From NCBI RefSeq assembly GCF_018986735.1, contig NZ_CP065521.1, positions 434,001 to 498,000 on the forward strand: a stretch of DNA of 64,000 nucleotides. The letters are read 5' to 3'. Both the position numbers and the translations under genes were made by a program. The notes beneath the pieces are model-generated. The model was not told where the DNA came from and made no database searches. It saw nothing but the letters and a program-made list of their open reading frames with translations. Below are positions 17,083-25,686 of this stretch, one piece after another (within the stretch, counting starts at the first letter, position 1; each line of letters starts with the position of its first letter). This DNA comes from Schaalia sp. 19OD2882. Its GTDB lineage: Bacteria > Actinomycetota > Actinomycetes > Actinomycetales > Actinomycetaceae.

Positions 17083-17253
17083 ATGGCGAGCAAGTCGCAG
17101 GACGTCCGCCCCAAGATCACTCTGGCGTGCTCGGAGTGCAAGGAACGCAACTACATCACCAAGAAGAACCGTCGCAACACGCCGGACCGCCTGGAGCTTG
17201 CCAAGTTCTGCCCGCGTTGCCGCAAGTCGACGGCGCACCGCGAGACCCGCTGA
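17083..17253 (+). CDS. rpmG: 50S ribosomal protein L33
   Basis: Small component of the large ribosomal subunit, 56 residues, [20 protein letters not shown] followed by [24 protein letters not shown]. Two CxxC pairs (CSEC, CPRC) make this the zinc-binding C+ form, so a zinc-free paralog elsewhere may replace it under zinc limitation, as known for this family; the Zur link is inference. AGTGAGGAAG lies before the ATG. It directly follows the tRNA cluster and ends at a strong hairpin. Confidence 0.96.
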   Translation: MASKSQDVRPKITLACSECKERNYITKKNRRNTPDRLELAKFCPRCRKSTAHRETR

Positions 17254-17268
17254 CAGGCCCTTCGCGAG

Positions 17269-17305
17269 CGAACCCCCGGAACCCACGAGGTCCGGGGGTT
17301 CTTCC
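17269..17305 (+). terminator. Terminator after rpmG
   Basis: The AACCCCCGGA arm pairs with TCCGGGGGTT around an ACCCACGAGG-type loop and is followed by CTTCC. It lies 16 bases after the rpmG stop. Confidence 0.8.
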
Positions 17306-17330
17306 ATTCCAGCGCATCCGAGTTCATCGC

Positions 17331-17445
17331 GGCTCTGCTACCGACGTTGTGGCCGTACTGACGACATTGTGACCGAGCCACCGACGTTGCAACGTCGGTA
17401 GCAGTACAGCAACGTCGGTGGGAGCGCGGCAACGTCGGTGGGAGC
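17331..17445. repeat. Inverted array of six 20-bp-period ACCGACGTTG units
   Basis: Units with core ACCGACGTTG begin at 17340, 17360 (degenerate) and 17380 on the plus strand. Inverted units GCAACGTCGG begin at 17389, 17409 and 17429. All steps are 20 bases. The centre is a perfect 20-base palindrome formed by ACCGACGTTG and CAACGTCGGT. The array lies between the rpmG terminator and the end of the HD-domain gene, overlapping no gene. It could fold into a long cruciform or serve as a multi-site operator; nothing here says which. Confidence 0.8.
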
Positions 17446-17503
17446 ACAGCAGCTCCGCCGGCAGGAAGCGAACGCCAAGACCTCCAGCCTCCCAGAACCT
17501 CCC

Positions 17504-18487
17504 TCAGGAAACGTCGGTCGACATGGAGGGCAGGTCCATCGCGTCAATCGCAGTCTCCAAGGAGGAGGCCCCGTCCTCGTCCCCCTGTTCCGCGCCCTTG
17601 TCCTGGACCGGCATCGGCCGGATGGCGGGCAGGACTCCGGTGGAAGACAGTTCCGCGGACGAGGTCGGACACGCGTTCTTGCGCAGCAGACGCTTCTTGA
17701 TGATCAAGGCGCCCGCGGAACTCATGTCGGCCTCGATCTCCGGGCAATGAGTCGGAATCGGGCCGTCGGCTTCGTCGTCGCGCGACAGGGCGTCCGGATC
17801 GGCCTCGCGGACCCGCTGCTCCAGCCGAGCCAACTCGACCTCAAGATTGGCCCGCGCCGGGGCCTCCCACGAACGCCCGATCGGGGAGTGGAAGATCGAA
17901 TCCATCGCCAACAGTCGGCGCACCGCCAATCGGCGCGCACGCCAGTAGGTCAGGTCGTCCAAGTCGTCGAACTCGGCGCGCAGGGACTCACGGTAGCGCT
18001 TGAAGACCTGCGGGCTGGAAGCCAACAGCGACAGGTCCGCGTCGATGATCACCTGGGCGTCCAGGTCCCCACGGTCCGCATGGTGCGAGACCAGCGCCTG
18101 GAGGAGCTCTCCGATGCGTTCGACCACGTCCTGGCTGACACCCAACTCCGTCAGCCGCGCCGTCGTGTGCACGATGCAGGGGTGGCACAAGTCGGTGGGG
18201 TCCACGCCGAGGATCCGGACCTCCAGGGCGCGGTTGAGGAAAGCGCCGTGGTACCAGAAGCTCACACGCAGCACGTCGGCGTCGTGGGCGATCGTGGAGA
18301 GCTCGTCGATGCGCGCCAGGACATTGATGAGGTGCTGGGTGTTGTGGAGGTGGCGTCCCGGCTCGTTCCAACGAGCGACGAGATTGCGTGCTTCTGCCTC
18401 GAGAACGGGAACGGGTGCGGTGGCACCGATCCCTGTCATGGCGTCCACGAAGGAGCCGAAGAGCCATTGAGGTGCATTGGCACCCAT
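17504..18487 (-). CDS. HD-superfamily hydrolase-like protein with altered HD pair
   Basis: It has 327 residues from the ATG at 18487, which has GGAGAG at good spacing; a longer GTG-started version is less likely. The N-terminal part matches the predicted metal-dependent HD phosphohydrolases: W-x-x-P-x-RHLHNTQHL (His46, His48, His52) and later VIIDADLSLLASS. The segment that normally reads WFHDAVY is WYHGAFLN here, so the Asp of the HD pair is replaced by Gly81. This may weaken or abolish metal-dependent catalysis. The C-terminal 80 residues are acidic and low complexity. It stands alone, and its substrate is unknown. Confidence 0.7.
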   Translation of the reverse strand: MGANAPQWLFGSFVDAMTGIGATAPVPVLEAEARNLVARWNEPGRHLHNTQHLINVLARIDELSTIAHDADVLRVSFWYHGAFLNRALEVRILGVDPTDLCHPCIVHTTARLTELGVSQDVVERIGELLQALVSHHADRGDLDAQVIIDADLSLLASSPQVFKRYRESLRAEFDDLDDLTYWRARRLAVRRLLAMDSIFHSPIGRSWEAPARANLEVELARLEQRVREADPDALSRDDEADGPIPTHCPEIEADMSSAGALIIKKRLLRKNACPTSSAELSSTGVLPAIRPMPVQDKGAEQGDEDGASSLETAIDAMDLPSMSTDVS

Positions 18488-18569
18488 GACGACACTCTCC
18501 TGTCCGTCGGATGTTACCGGGCCACTGTAGTGCACCTGTGGACGGGCGAGCACGTTCTGCGCTCATGCC

Positions 18570-20048
18570 TCACGCGCGCTGGGCTTGCGCCTGGATCAGT
18601 GGCAACTCGATCCGAACCGTCAGTCCGCCGCCTGACGTGCGCGAAAGCTTCGCCTGGCCGTGGTGGGCGCCGAGGATGCCCGCCACGATCGCCAGGCCCA
18701 GACCCGATCCGCCCAAGGAGCGGTTGCGCGAGTTCTCGGTGCGGTAGAAGCGTTCGAAAACCCTTTCGCGTTCCTGCTGCGAGATTCCCGGACCGTGGTC
18801 GCGCACCTCGACCACTGCCACCTGACCCTTGGTGCCCACGGCGATCTCGACCGGCGAGCCCTTGGGCGTGTAGCGCACCGCATTGCCGACGATGTTGGTG
18901 AAGACCTGCTGGATGCGGTCCCGGTCCGCCCTGACCACCAAGGCCATGGGTGGGCGGCGTCCGGACAGGGAGACGAGGGCGACGTTGCGGGTGGGGTCCA
19001 GGGCCTGCAGGTCGAAGACCGCGTTGTCGGCCATCTTGACGAGGTCGACCTCGCTGAACTCCAGGGGTCGGCCCTCGTCCAGGCGCGCCAGGGTCAGCAG
19101 GTCCTCGACGAGGGCGCCCATGCGTGTGGACTCCGACTGGATGCGTCCCATCACTTCACTGGTGCGCTCCTGTGGGACCCCTCCCATGGAGTAGAGCTCG
19201 CAGTAGCCGCTGATCGCGGCCAAGGGGGTTCGCAGCTCGTGGGAGGCGTCCGAGACGAATCGGCGAATGCGTCGTTCGGACTCCTCTCTGGCAGCGAAGG
19301 ACTGCTCGACCCGTGTGAGCATCGTGTTCAAGGACAATGCCAGGGAGCCGACCTCGGTGGTCGACGGCTTGGGCGTGATGCGCTGGGTGAGGTCACCGGC
19401 CGCGATCTTGCCGGCCGTCGATTCGATGGCCCGCAAAGGCGACAAAGAGCGACGGACCAGGTAGTGGGCGGCCGTGCCCCCCACGAAGACGATGACGATG
19501 CCGGCGGTGGACACGTACAGGGCGGTGTTGCGCAGCGTGTGCTGGACGTCCGTCAACGGCAGAGCCACGGTGAGCACGCCGATGGGGGTCGTGGTTCCCG
19601 CGCGCACCAGCGGCACGGCGATGGCGCGCCACGGGGAGTCCTTGATGTCGGAGTCCACGGTGACCGGCTGCGTCCACCCGCTGTCGGTCTCGGCCAGTTC
19701 GCCGATTTCGAGCAGGGTGGGAATGCGTGGGGTGCCCGCGTAGGTGAGCGTGTCCTGCGAGTAGGCGGTCTGGGCTTCTTCGCCCTCGAGTTCGTAACGG
19801 ATGTAGAAGAGCGAGGGCAGCACCGACGAGGTCGGGGCCGTGCGTGGAGACGTGGTCTGTGACATCGACGTGGCGGTGGTGGTCAGCTGTGTGTCGACCT
19901 GGCTCATCAGGTGACGTTGCAGCAGTCCGATCATCACCGTGCCGGAGAGGAACAGGCCCAGGGTCAGCAGGGAGACCATCACTGTGACCATGCGGGTCGC
20001 CAGCGAGGTTCTTTCCCACGCTTGGCGCAAACTCCCGACCGGGTTCAC
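18570..20048 (-). CDS. OmpR-type sensor histidine kinase
   Basis: Membrane sensor of a two-component pair, 492 residues. The first transmembrane helix is at about 18-40, an extracytoplasmic domain covers about 40-150, and a second helix is at about 155-180 (VSTAGIVIVFVGGTAAHYL). HAMP with SPLRAIESTAGKIAAGDL, the H box SDASHELRTPLAAISGY (His near 270), the N box VFTNIVGNAVRYTP and the G1/G2 boxes VRDHGPGIS and GGSGLGLAIV follow in order. The GTG start at 20048 lies three bases after the regulator stop, so the pair is one operon. It resembles the actinobacterial TcrY/PrrB group; the signal is unknown. Confidence 0.9.
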   Translation of the reverse strand: MNPVGSLRQAWERTSLATRMVTVMVSLLTLGLFLSGTVMIGLLQRHLMSQVDTQLTTTATSMSQTTSPRTAPTSSVLPSLFYIRYELEGEEAQTAYSQDTLTYAGTPRIPTLLEIGELAETDSGWTQPVTVDSDIKDSPWRAIAVPLVRAGTTTPIGVLTVALPLTDVQHTLRNTALYVSTAGIVIVFVGGTAAHYLVRRSLSPLRAIESTAGKIAAGDLTQRITPKPSTTEVGSLALSLNTMLTRVEQSFAAREESERRIRRFVSDASHELRTPLAAISGYCELYSMGGVPQERTSEVMGRIQSESTRMGALVEDLLTLARLDEGRPLEFSEVDLVKMADNAVFDLQALDPTRNVALVSLSGRRPPMALVVRADRDRIQQVFTNIVGNAVRYTPKGSPVEIAVGTKGQVAVVEVRDHGPGISQQERERVFERFYRTENSRNRSLGGSGLGLAIVAGILGAHHGQAKLSRTSGGGLTVRIELPLIQAQAQRA

Positions 20049-20051
20049 GTC

Positions 20052-20765
20052 TCAATTCTCCTCGCGCAGGATGTACCCGACTCCACGTTTGGTGTGGATC
20101 AGTTCTCCGCTGGCGCCGTCCACCGCAAGTTTGCGTCGCAGGTAGGAGATGTAGGACTCGACAATGGCGACCTCGCCGTCCCAGTCGTACTCCCACACGT
20201 GGTCCAGGATCTGCATCTTGGACACGACTCGCCCTTCGTTGATGACGAGGTATCGCAACAGCTTGAACTCGGTGGGGGACAGCTCCACGGGGACTCCCGC
20301 ACGGGTGACCTCGTGGGCGTCCTCGTCAATGACCAGGTCGCCGACCCGCAGCTTCCCGTCGTCCTCGGACCCGCCCATCGTGCGACGCAGGATCGCACGG
20401 ATCCGGGCGACGACCTCTTCGAGGCCGAAGGGCTTGGTGACGTAGTCGTCGCCGCCCACGGTCAGACCCTGGATCTTGTCGCGCATGTCGTCACGTGCGG
20501 TCAGGAAGAGGACCGGAACGGTGACGCCGGCTTCGCGCAGGCGGCGGGTCACGGTGAAACCGTCCATGTCCGGCAGCATGACGTCCAGGACAACCAGGTC
20601 CGGCTTCTCCTCGACGGTCTTGTGGTAGGCGCCGGCGCCGTCCTCGGCGGAAATGACGTCGAATCCCGCGAATCTCAGGGACGAGGCGAGGAGGTCGCGG
20701 ATGTTCGGTTCGTCGTCGACGACGAGCAGTTTCGCTTCGCCGGTCGGGGAGTCGTTGAGCGCCAT
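20052..20765 (-). CDS. OmpR-family response regulator
   Basis: Transcription factor partner of the kinase downstream, 237 residues. The receiver domain has VVDDEP (15-20), phospho-acceptor Asp61 in VVLDVMLPD and the lysine in YVTKPF. The winged-helix domain contains LSPTEFKLLRYLVINEGRVVSK and the ISYLRRKL recognition helix region. It is the first gene of a two-gene operon. The sequence is close to the TcrA/PrrA branch of actinobacteria, where such systems act in envelope or respiratory adaptation; the target genes here are unknown. Confidence 0.92.
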   Translation of the reverse strand: MALNDSPTGEAKLLVVDDEPNIRDLLASSLRFAGFDVISAEDGAGAYHKTVEEKPDLVVLDVMLPDMDGFTVTRRLREAGVTVPVLFLTARDDMRDKIQGLTVGGDDYVTKPFGLEEVVARIRAILRRTMGGSEDDGKLRVGDLVIDEDAHEVTRAGVPVELSPTEFKLLRYLVINEGRVVSKMQILDHVWEYDWDGEVAIVESYISYLRRKLAVDGASGELIHTKRGVGYILREEN

Positions 20766-20881
20766 GCGGCGATTGTGCCGGACAAGTCTGGACGTTTGCT
20801 GGGCGTTCGGTGGACGAGCTTGGGCGGGGAGTTGTCGCTGGTGTGTGTCAGCATTGAGGCAGCGATTCTCAGGAGGAACAA

Positions 20882-21364
20882 GTGAATGACACGATGGCGC
20901 CGCAGGGGATTGAGTTCACCCCCGTGTCCCGGTCCCTGACGACGGTCAGGCTCATCTCCGCTGGGATCTGGACCGTGATTCCCATGATCGTCATGGCCGT
21001 CCTCGCAGTGATGCTCCATCCTGTGTTCTGGTCGGGGGCCGTGGGGTGCCTGGTGCTGTTGGTCTGGTTGGTGTGGCTGCTGCCCCGGCAGGTGCGTGCG
21101 ATGGCCTGGGCCGAGGGACCATCGGAGTTCTTCATCCGAAAGGGCGTCTTGTTCCGTTCCATGACGGTGGTGCCCTACGGGCGCATCCAGTACGTGGATG
21201 TCACGCAGGGGCCTGTCGCGCGCTTCTTCTCCATGTCCACGGTGGCCCTGCACACCGCCTCACCCGAGACCGCCGGCACGATCGACGGCATCCCTTCGAC
21301 CGAGGCGGCTCGACTGCGTGACATGCTCGCCCAGCGCGGCAGCGCCGAACTTGCAGGACTGTGA
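20882..21364 (+). CDS. Bacterial PH-domain membrane protein (YdbS-like), short
   Basis: It has 160 residues. Two hydrophobic helices (about 25-70) are followed by one bPH_2 (DUF304) domain with the recognisable FFIRKGVLFRSMTVVPYGRIQYVDVTQGPV segment. This family comes in pairs of a short and a long protein; the long one starts in the overlap GTGA with this stop codon. The GTG at 20882 has AGGAGGA five bases upstream. Members are membrane-associated; in other bacteria paired proteins influence envelope or toxin resistance. No specific function can be claimed here. Confidence 0.85.
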   Translation: MNDTMAPQGIEFTPVSRSLTTVRLISAGIWTVIPMIVMAVLAVMLHPVFWSGAVGCLVLLVWLVWLLPRQVRAMAWAEGPSEFFIRKGVLFRSMTVVPYGRIQYVDVTQGPVARFFSMSTVALHTASPETAGTIDGIPSTEAARLRDMLAQRGSAELAGL

Positions 21365-23205
21365 CCGTGAGCGCGACACCTCCCCGTGACCCCGGGCACA
21401 TGGAGAATCCCGAAGTTTCGAACCCGACGGGTGGCATGCCCGCTGCTGGTGCCGACGGCGCCCCCAGCGCGGCGCCCACCGGTGGTACCCCCAGCGCAGT
21501 TCCTGCTGAGGCCTGGCAGCGGGTGCATCCGATATCGCCCGTGTTGGAGACCTGGCGCTTCCTGGCCGCCCTGCTGGCCTTCACCACCTACCAATTCAGT
21601 GGAAGTTTCGCCGAACTGTCACGAGTCGGCGCCTTCGACTCCATCGGTGTGGGGGTCGTGGCCGTAGGCTTCGTCGGAGCACTGGCCCTGACCGCACTGG
21701 TCGGCGGTGTCTGGGCCTACTTCCTGTGGCGAGCCACCACGTGGGCCGTCACCCCGGAGGCCGTCTGGTACCGCACGGGCATCGTCTTCAAGCGTCAGAA
21801 GCAGGCGCGCCTTGACCGCATCCAGGCCGTCGACGTAGTCCACCCGTTGTTGGGACGGCTTTTCGGCCTGGGGCGCCTGAACATCGAGGTCGCAGGTGGC
21901 GCCAACTCAAACTTCGCCGTCGGTTTCCTCAAGAGCGCAGACCTTGCCGCCGCCAGGGCGCGCATCCTGGCGCTCGCGGCCGGCCTCGACCTCAAGGCTT
22001 CCGGCGCCACCCCGCCCGCAGGGTCGGCGCAGAGTGCATCAGCCGCTCCGCTCGGCCACACGGCGCCAGCGGCCAGTGGACAGGTGTCATCGCCGGTGAC
22101 ACCGGGGCAGGAAGTGCCACATGTGCTGCCCGGGCAGAGCATTGCCTGTGCCCAAGGCGCCGCTGATCCGAACGCCGCACTCCGGGCCGGCGGCCCCGGC
22201 CTCGTCCCGGCCCCAAGGCCCCAGGAGACCGGCCCCCGAACCGTGGTGCCCGTCGCCCCCGAGCAGCCCCTCTACGACGTGCCGCCGGGACGCCTCATCG
22301 CCTCCCTGGCCACCTCCGGAACGGTGACCGGGCTGCTGGTCTTCGGGATTGCCCTGGTGGGCTTCACCGTGTGGGCAACCTTCCAGTGGGGGCCGCATGC
22401 GCTGAACTCCATGTGGGGTGTCGTCGGTGGTGTCCTCGGCGTCGGGTCCTACCTGTGGGGGCGTTTCGCCGGCGAGTTCAACTTCCGTGTCGCTCTTTCG
22501 CCCGATGGCATCCGGATTCGGCGCGGCCTGCTGGAAGTGCGGTCGCAGACCATTCCTCCCCGCAGGATCCACGCAGTCAAGATCGAACAGGGGCTGGTGT
22601 GGCGCCTGCTCGGCTGGTACCGGGTTGTCATCTCCCAAGCGGGCTACGGCAAGGACTCGAAGGGACAGAACAACGACCAGCAGCGCGCCTCGGACGTGCT
22701 GCTTCCGGTGGGCACCCGCGCACAGGCCGAGTACGCCCTGTGGCTGGTGGTGCCCGAACTCGGTGTGGACGACCCGCGAGCCTTCATCGATGCCGCCTTC
22801 ACGGGCACACGCGAAGGCGGCGGCTTCCACCCCGTGCCCGACAAGGCGCGCATCCTGGACCCCTTCGCCTGGGCCCGCAGAGCCTTCAGCCTGACACGCA
22901 CATGCGTGGTCGTGCGCGATGGGTGGCTCCACAGGACCGTCACCGTGGCGCCGGTCGAACGCTTGCAGTCGGTGCAGGTCATCGAAGGGCCACTCATGCG
23001 CAAGTTCGAGGTCGTCGACCTGCACATGCATGTGGTTGACGGTTCCGCCAAGGTCCACGTGGCGCACCTGGACAAGGACATTGCGCGGTCTTTGCTCGCC
23101 GACCTGCTTGCGCTGTCGCAGGTCCGGCGGGTCAGCGAACCGCCGGAGAAGTGGATGCGGCGCGTCAGCGCGCACGGTCCGATTGGTGGCGCCGGTGGCT
23201 CCTGA
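21361..23205 (+). CDS. Bacterial PH-domain membrane protein (YdbT-like), long
   Basis: It has 614 residues. A low-complexity N terminus (1-50) precedes a first membrane pair and bPH_2 domain (VWYRTGIVFKRQKQARLDRIQAVDVVHPL). An Ala/Pro/Gly-rich linker (about 215-290), a second membrane pair and a PH domain (GIRIRRGLLEVRSQTIPPRRIHAVKI) follow, then a third PH domain (VVVRDGWLHRTVTVAPVERLQSVQVIEGP). Three PH units plus the short partner's one fit the YdbS/YdbT scheme. GTGA overlap with the upstream gene implies coupled translation. The linker is longer than usual for the family. Confidence 0.85.
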   Translation: MTVSATPPRDPGHMENPEVSNPTGGMPAAGADGAPSAAPTGGTPSAVPAEAWQRVHPISPVLETWRFLAALLAFTTYQFSGSFAELSRVGAFDSIGVGVVAVGFVGALALTALVGGVWAYFLWRATTWAVTPEAVWYRTGIVFKRQKQARLDRIQAVDVVHPLLGRLFGLGRLNIEVAGGANSNFAVGFLKSADLAAARARILALAAGLDLKASGATPPAGSAQSASAAPLGHTAPAASGQVSSPVTPGQEVPHVLPGQSIACAQGAADPNAALRAGGPGLVPAPRPQETGPRTVVPVAPEQPLYDVPPGRLIASLATSGTVTGLLVFGIALVGFTVWATFQWGPHALNSMWGVVGGVLGVGSYLWGRFAGEFNFRVALSPDGIRIRRGLLEVRSQTIPPRRIHAVKIEQGLVWRLLGWYRVVISQAGYGKDSKGQNNDQQRASDVLLPVGTRAQAEYALWLVVPELGVDDPRAFIDAAFTGTREGGGFHPVPDKARILDPFAWARRAFSLTRTCVVVRDGWLHRTVTVAPVERLQSVQVIEGPLMRKFEVVDLHMHVVDGSAKVHVAHLDKDIARSLLADLLALSQVRRVSEPPEKWMRRVSAHGPIGGAGGS

Positions 23206-24133
23206 CTCCACACCGAAACAGGCTGACGCGGATCGGCCCGCGCCCTCGTCCAGGGCGGGGCGCCTGGCCGTGGGCGTCATCGGCATGGGCCACGTGGGGC
23301 CCGTCATCGCCTCCGCACTGCGGGCGGTCGGGCATGGGATCTGCGCGGTTTCGGCCTCGTCCGCGGCCTCCCTGGAACGGGCTGAAACGATGCTGCCGGG
23401 CGTCCCCGTCCTTCCTCCCGACCAGGTTGTCGCGGCTTCCGACCTCGTCTTCCTGGCCGTTCCGGACGACAGGATCCGGCCCCTCGTGGACGGGCTGGCG
23501 TCCCTGGGGGCGTGGAAGCGCGGGCAACTGGTCGTCCACCTCAGCGGTGCCCACGGCACCGACATCCTCGACGGGGCGGCCCAGTGCGGTGCGATCCCGC
23601 TGGCCATCCACCCGGCAATGACCTTCACGGGCACGTCCATGGACGTGGCCCGCCTGGAGGGCACCCCCTTCGCAGTCACGGCGTCCCCGATGGTCTTGCC
23701 CATTGCCCAGGCGCTCGTCGTCGAGATGGGTGGGGAGCCCGTGGAGGTGGCCGAAGGGGACCGCATCGCCTACCACGCGGGTCTTGCTCACGGCGCGAAC
23801 TTCCTGACGGTGATCGTCCTGCAGGCGTTGGAGACCCTGCGCCAGGCCGGCATCGATCAGCCCGGAGGGTTCGTGGAGCCCTTGTTCCGCGCCGCCCTGG
23901 ACCGTGCCCTGCGGGAGGGGACTGCCGCGATCTCCGGCCCGGTACCGCGTGGGGATGCGGGCACGGTGGCCGAACACGTCTCCGCCCTGTCGCATCTGGA
24001 GGACTTGCCCGGCACGGTGCTGGACACGTATGCGTTCATGACCCGGCAAACGGTGCGGATGCTCGTGGATGCGGGGCGCCTGGACCGGAGCGCCGCCGAC
24101 GCGCTCCTTGCCGCCCTCACCCCCACCCCGTGA
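23186..24133 (+). CDS. Rossmann-like DUF2520 protein, possible ketopantoate/NADP oxidoreductase
   Basis: It has 315 residues from GTG 23186 (GTG 23195 is equally possible; neither has a clear ribosome site). The N-terminal Rossmann fold has GVIGMGHVGPVIASALRAVGH, a classical GxGxxG NADP site, and SDLVFLAVPDDRI. The C-terminal helical DUF2520 domain includes HLSGAHG and AIHPAMTF. It resembles ketopantoate and pyrroline-carboxylate reductases and sits directly before panC and panD, as in other actinobacteria. A role in the missing ketopantoate reductase step is attractive but inferred. It overlaps the end of the PH-domain gene. Confidence 0.8.
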   Translation: MAPVAPDSTPKQADADRPAPSSRAGRLAVGVIGMGHVGPVIASALRAVGHGICAVSASSAASLERAETMLPGVPVLPPDQVVAASDLVFLAVPDDRIRPLVDGLASLGAWKRGQLVVHLSGAHGTDILDGAAQCGAIPLAIHPAMTFTGTSMDVARLEGTPFAVTASPMVLPIAQALVVEMGGEPVEVAEGDRIAYHAGLAHGANFLTVIVLQALETLRQAGIDQPGGFVEPLFRAALDRALREGTAAISGPVPRGDAGTVAEHVSALSHLEDLPGTVLDTYAFMTRQTVRMLVDAGRLDRSAADALLAALTPTP

Positions 24134-24233
24134 GATTCGTCCAAGCCTCCGTGAGATTCGTCCGTCGTTGTGCTTTCGTCATGGTTTTCATGACTCATCC
24201 GCTGCTTCCTTGGGAGTGACGGACGAATCTCAC
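24130..24233. repeat. Intergenic repeat GTGAGATTCGTCC, two direct copies and one inverted copy
   Basis: Direct copies lie at 24130-24142 and 24151-24163. The inverted copy GGACGAATCTCAC is at 24221-24233. Copy two and copy three extend to a perfect 16-bp stem (24151-24166 with 24218-24233) around a 51-base loop. Related copies occur near 41079-41112. It separates the DUF2520 gene from panC and could act as a terminator-like hairpin. Confidence 0.75.
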
Positions 24234-24283
24234 AGGGGAGGGTGGGAAGCCCGTTGAAGCCGGGTGCTGCGATGAGGAGGACA

Positions 24284-25222
24284 ATGGAGACCATGACGAC
24301 ACCCGTGCTCACCCGCACACGCGCTGAACTGGCCGCGCAGCTGACCCGCCTGGACGGATCGACCGCGCTGGTCATGACGATGGGCGCCCTGCACGACGGA
24401 CACCTCCAACTGGTACGCCAAGCCAAGACCCTGGCCGACCACGTCGTCGTCTCCATCTTCGTCAACCCCACCCAATTCGCCCCGGGCGAGGACTTCGACG
24501 CCTACCCGCGCACCCTGGACGCCGACATGGAGGCACTGACCCGCGTCGGCGCCGACCTCGTGTGGGCGCCCCAGCCCGCCGAGGTCTACCCGAGTGGCAC
24601 GCGGGTGACCATCGACCCCGGGCCCGTGGCCCACATCCTTGAAGGCGTCACCCGCCCCACCCACTTCGCAGGGGTCGCCCTGGTCGTCTCCAAGGTCATC
24701 AACCTCGTGCGCCCCACCGTGGCCCTGTTCGGACAGAAAGACGCCCAGCAGCTGGCCGTCATCCGCACCGTCGTGGAGGACCTGGACGTGCCCGTGCGGA
24801 TCGTCGGCGTGCCGATCGTGCGTGACGAGGACGGGGTGGCCCTGTCCAGCCGCAACACCTACCTTTCCGCCGAGGAACGCGTACGCGCCCGGGCGCTCTC
24901 GCGCGGCCTCGCCGCCGCGGTGCGGGCCGCGGACGGGGCAGCGGGCAGCAGGGACGTGCTCGGTGCCGCCCGGCAGGTGCTTCTTGACGAGGGCGGGGTC
25001 GACATCGACTACGTCGCCCTCGTCAGCGAGGCCGACTTCACGGAGATCCTGGTGGCCACAGGCAATGCTCCGGCACTTGAGGACGCCCTCGTCGAGACCC
25101 CGAAGGACCCGGCCCCGCCCGCCGATGGGGCGGCACGCATCCTCGTGGCCGCGCGCGTGGGCACCACGCGACTCATCGACAATGCCGAACTGACCCTGCG
25201 CGCCACGGAAGGTGTCCTGTGA
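24284..25222 (+). CDS. panC: Pantothenate synthetase
   Basis: Condenses pantoate and beta-alanine to pantothenate using ATP, in coenzyme A synthesis. It has 312 residues. [13 protein letters not shown] carries the HxGH nucleotide motif, followed by VNPTQF, the pantoate-binding [14 protein letters not shown] segment, FGQKDAQQL and the KMSKS-like SSRN at [16 protein letters not shown] precedes the ATG at 24284 closely; ATG 24293 is the alternative. It overlaps panD by GTGA, so the two beta-alanine-using and beta-alanine-making steps are co-translated. Confidence 0.95.
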   Translation: METMTTPVLTRTRAELAAQLTRLDGSTALVMTMGALHDGHLQLVRQAKTLADHVVVSIFVNPTQFAPGEDFDAYPRTLDADMEALTRVGADLVWAPQPAEVYPSGTRVTIDPGPVAHILEGVTRPTHFAGVALVVSKVINLVRPTVALFGQKDAQQLAVIRTVVEDLDVPVRIVGVPIVRDEDGVALSSRNTYLSAEERVRARALSRGLAAAVRAADGAAGSRDVLGAARQVLLDEGGVDIDYVALVSEADFTEILVATGNAPALEDALVETPKDPAPPADGAARILVAARVGTTRLIDNAELTLRATEGVL

Positions 25223-25662
25223 CCAGCGAAATCATGCGCCCGATGATTCAGGGCAAGATCCACCGCGCCAAGGTCACCGCCGCCGACCTGCACTACGTCG
25301 GCTCCGTGACCATCGACGAGGACCTGCTCGACGCCGCAGACATCGCCCCGGGGCAACAGGTCGACATCGCCGACATCGACAACGGCAATCGCCTGACCAC
25401 CTACACGATCGCCGGCCCGCGCGGCTCGGGAGTCGTCCAACTCAACGGGGCGGCGGCCCACCTGGTCGAGGTCGGGGACCTGGTCATCATCATGGCCTAC
25501 TGCCAGGTGCCCGAGTCCCGGGTGCGCGCCTGGCAGCCGAGTGTGGCCTTCGTCGACGCCGACAACCGCCTGGTCGAGGCGGGCCGTGACGCGGGTGCCG
25601 TGCCCGAACAGTCCGAGCGTGCCCGCCAGTTGGGTCTGCGTTCGAGCGGCTCTCGCTCCTGA
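25219..25662 (+). CDS. panD: Aspartate 1-decarboxylase
   Basis: Makes beta-alanine for pantothenate. It is produced as a proenzyme that cleaves itself to create a pyruvoyl group. It has 147 residues. The cleavage site is Gly28-Ser29 in YVGSVTID, preceded by [18 protein letters not shown], and [19 protein letters not shown] is the conserved C-terminal core. The N terminus is four residues longer than the Escherichia coli enzyme because the GTG at 25219, coupled to panC, is used. Confidence 0.94.
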   Translation: MTSEIMRPMIQGKIHRAKVTAADLHYVGSVTIDEDLLDAADIAPGQQVDIADIDNGNRLTTYTIAGPRGSGVVQLNGAAAHLVEVGDLVIIMAYCQVPESRVRAWQPSVAFVDADNRLVEAGRDAGAVPEQSERARQLGLRSSGSRS

Positions 25663-25686
25663 CCATGAGCCGATAGGCTCGGCCGC

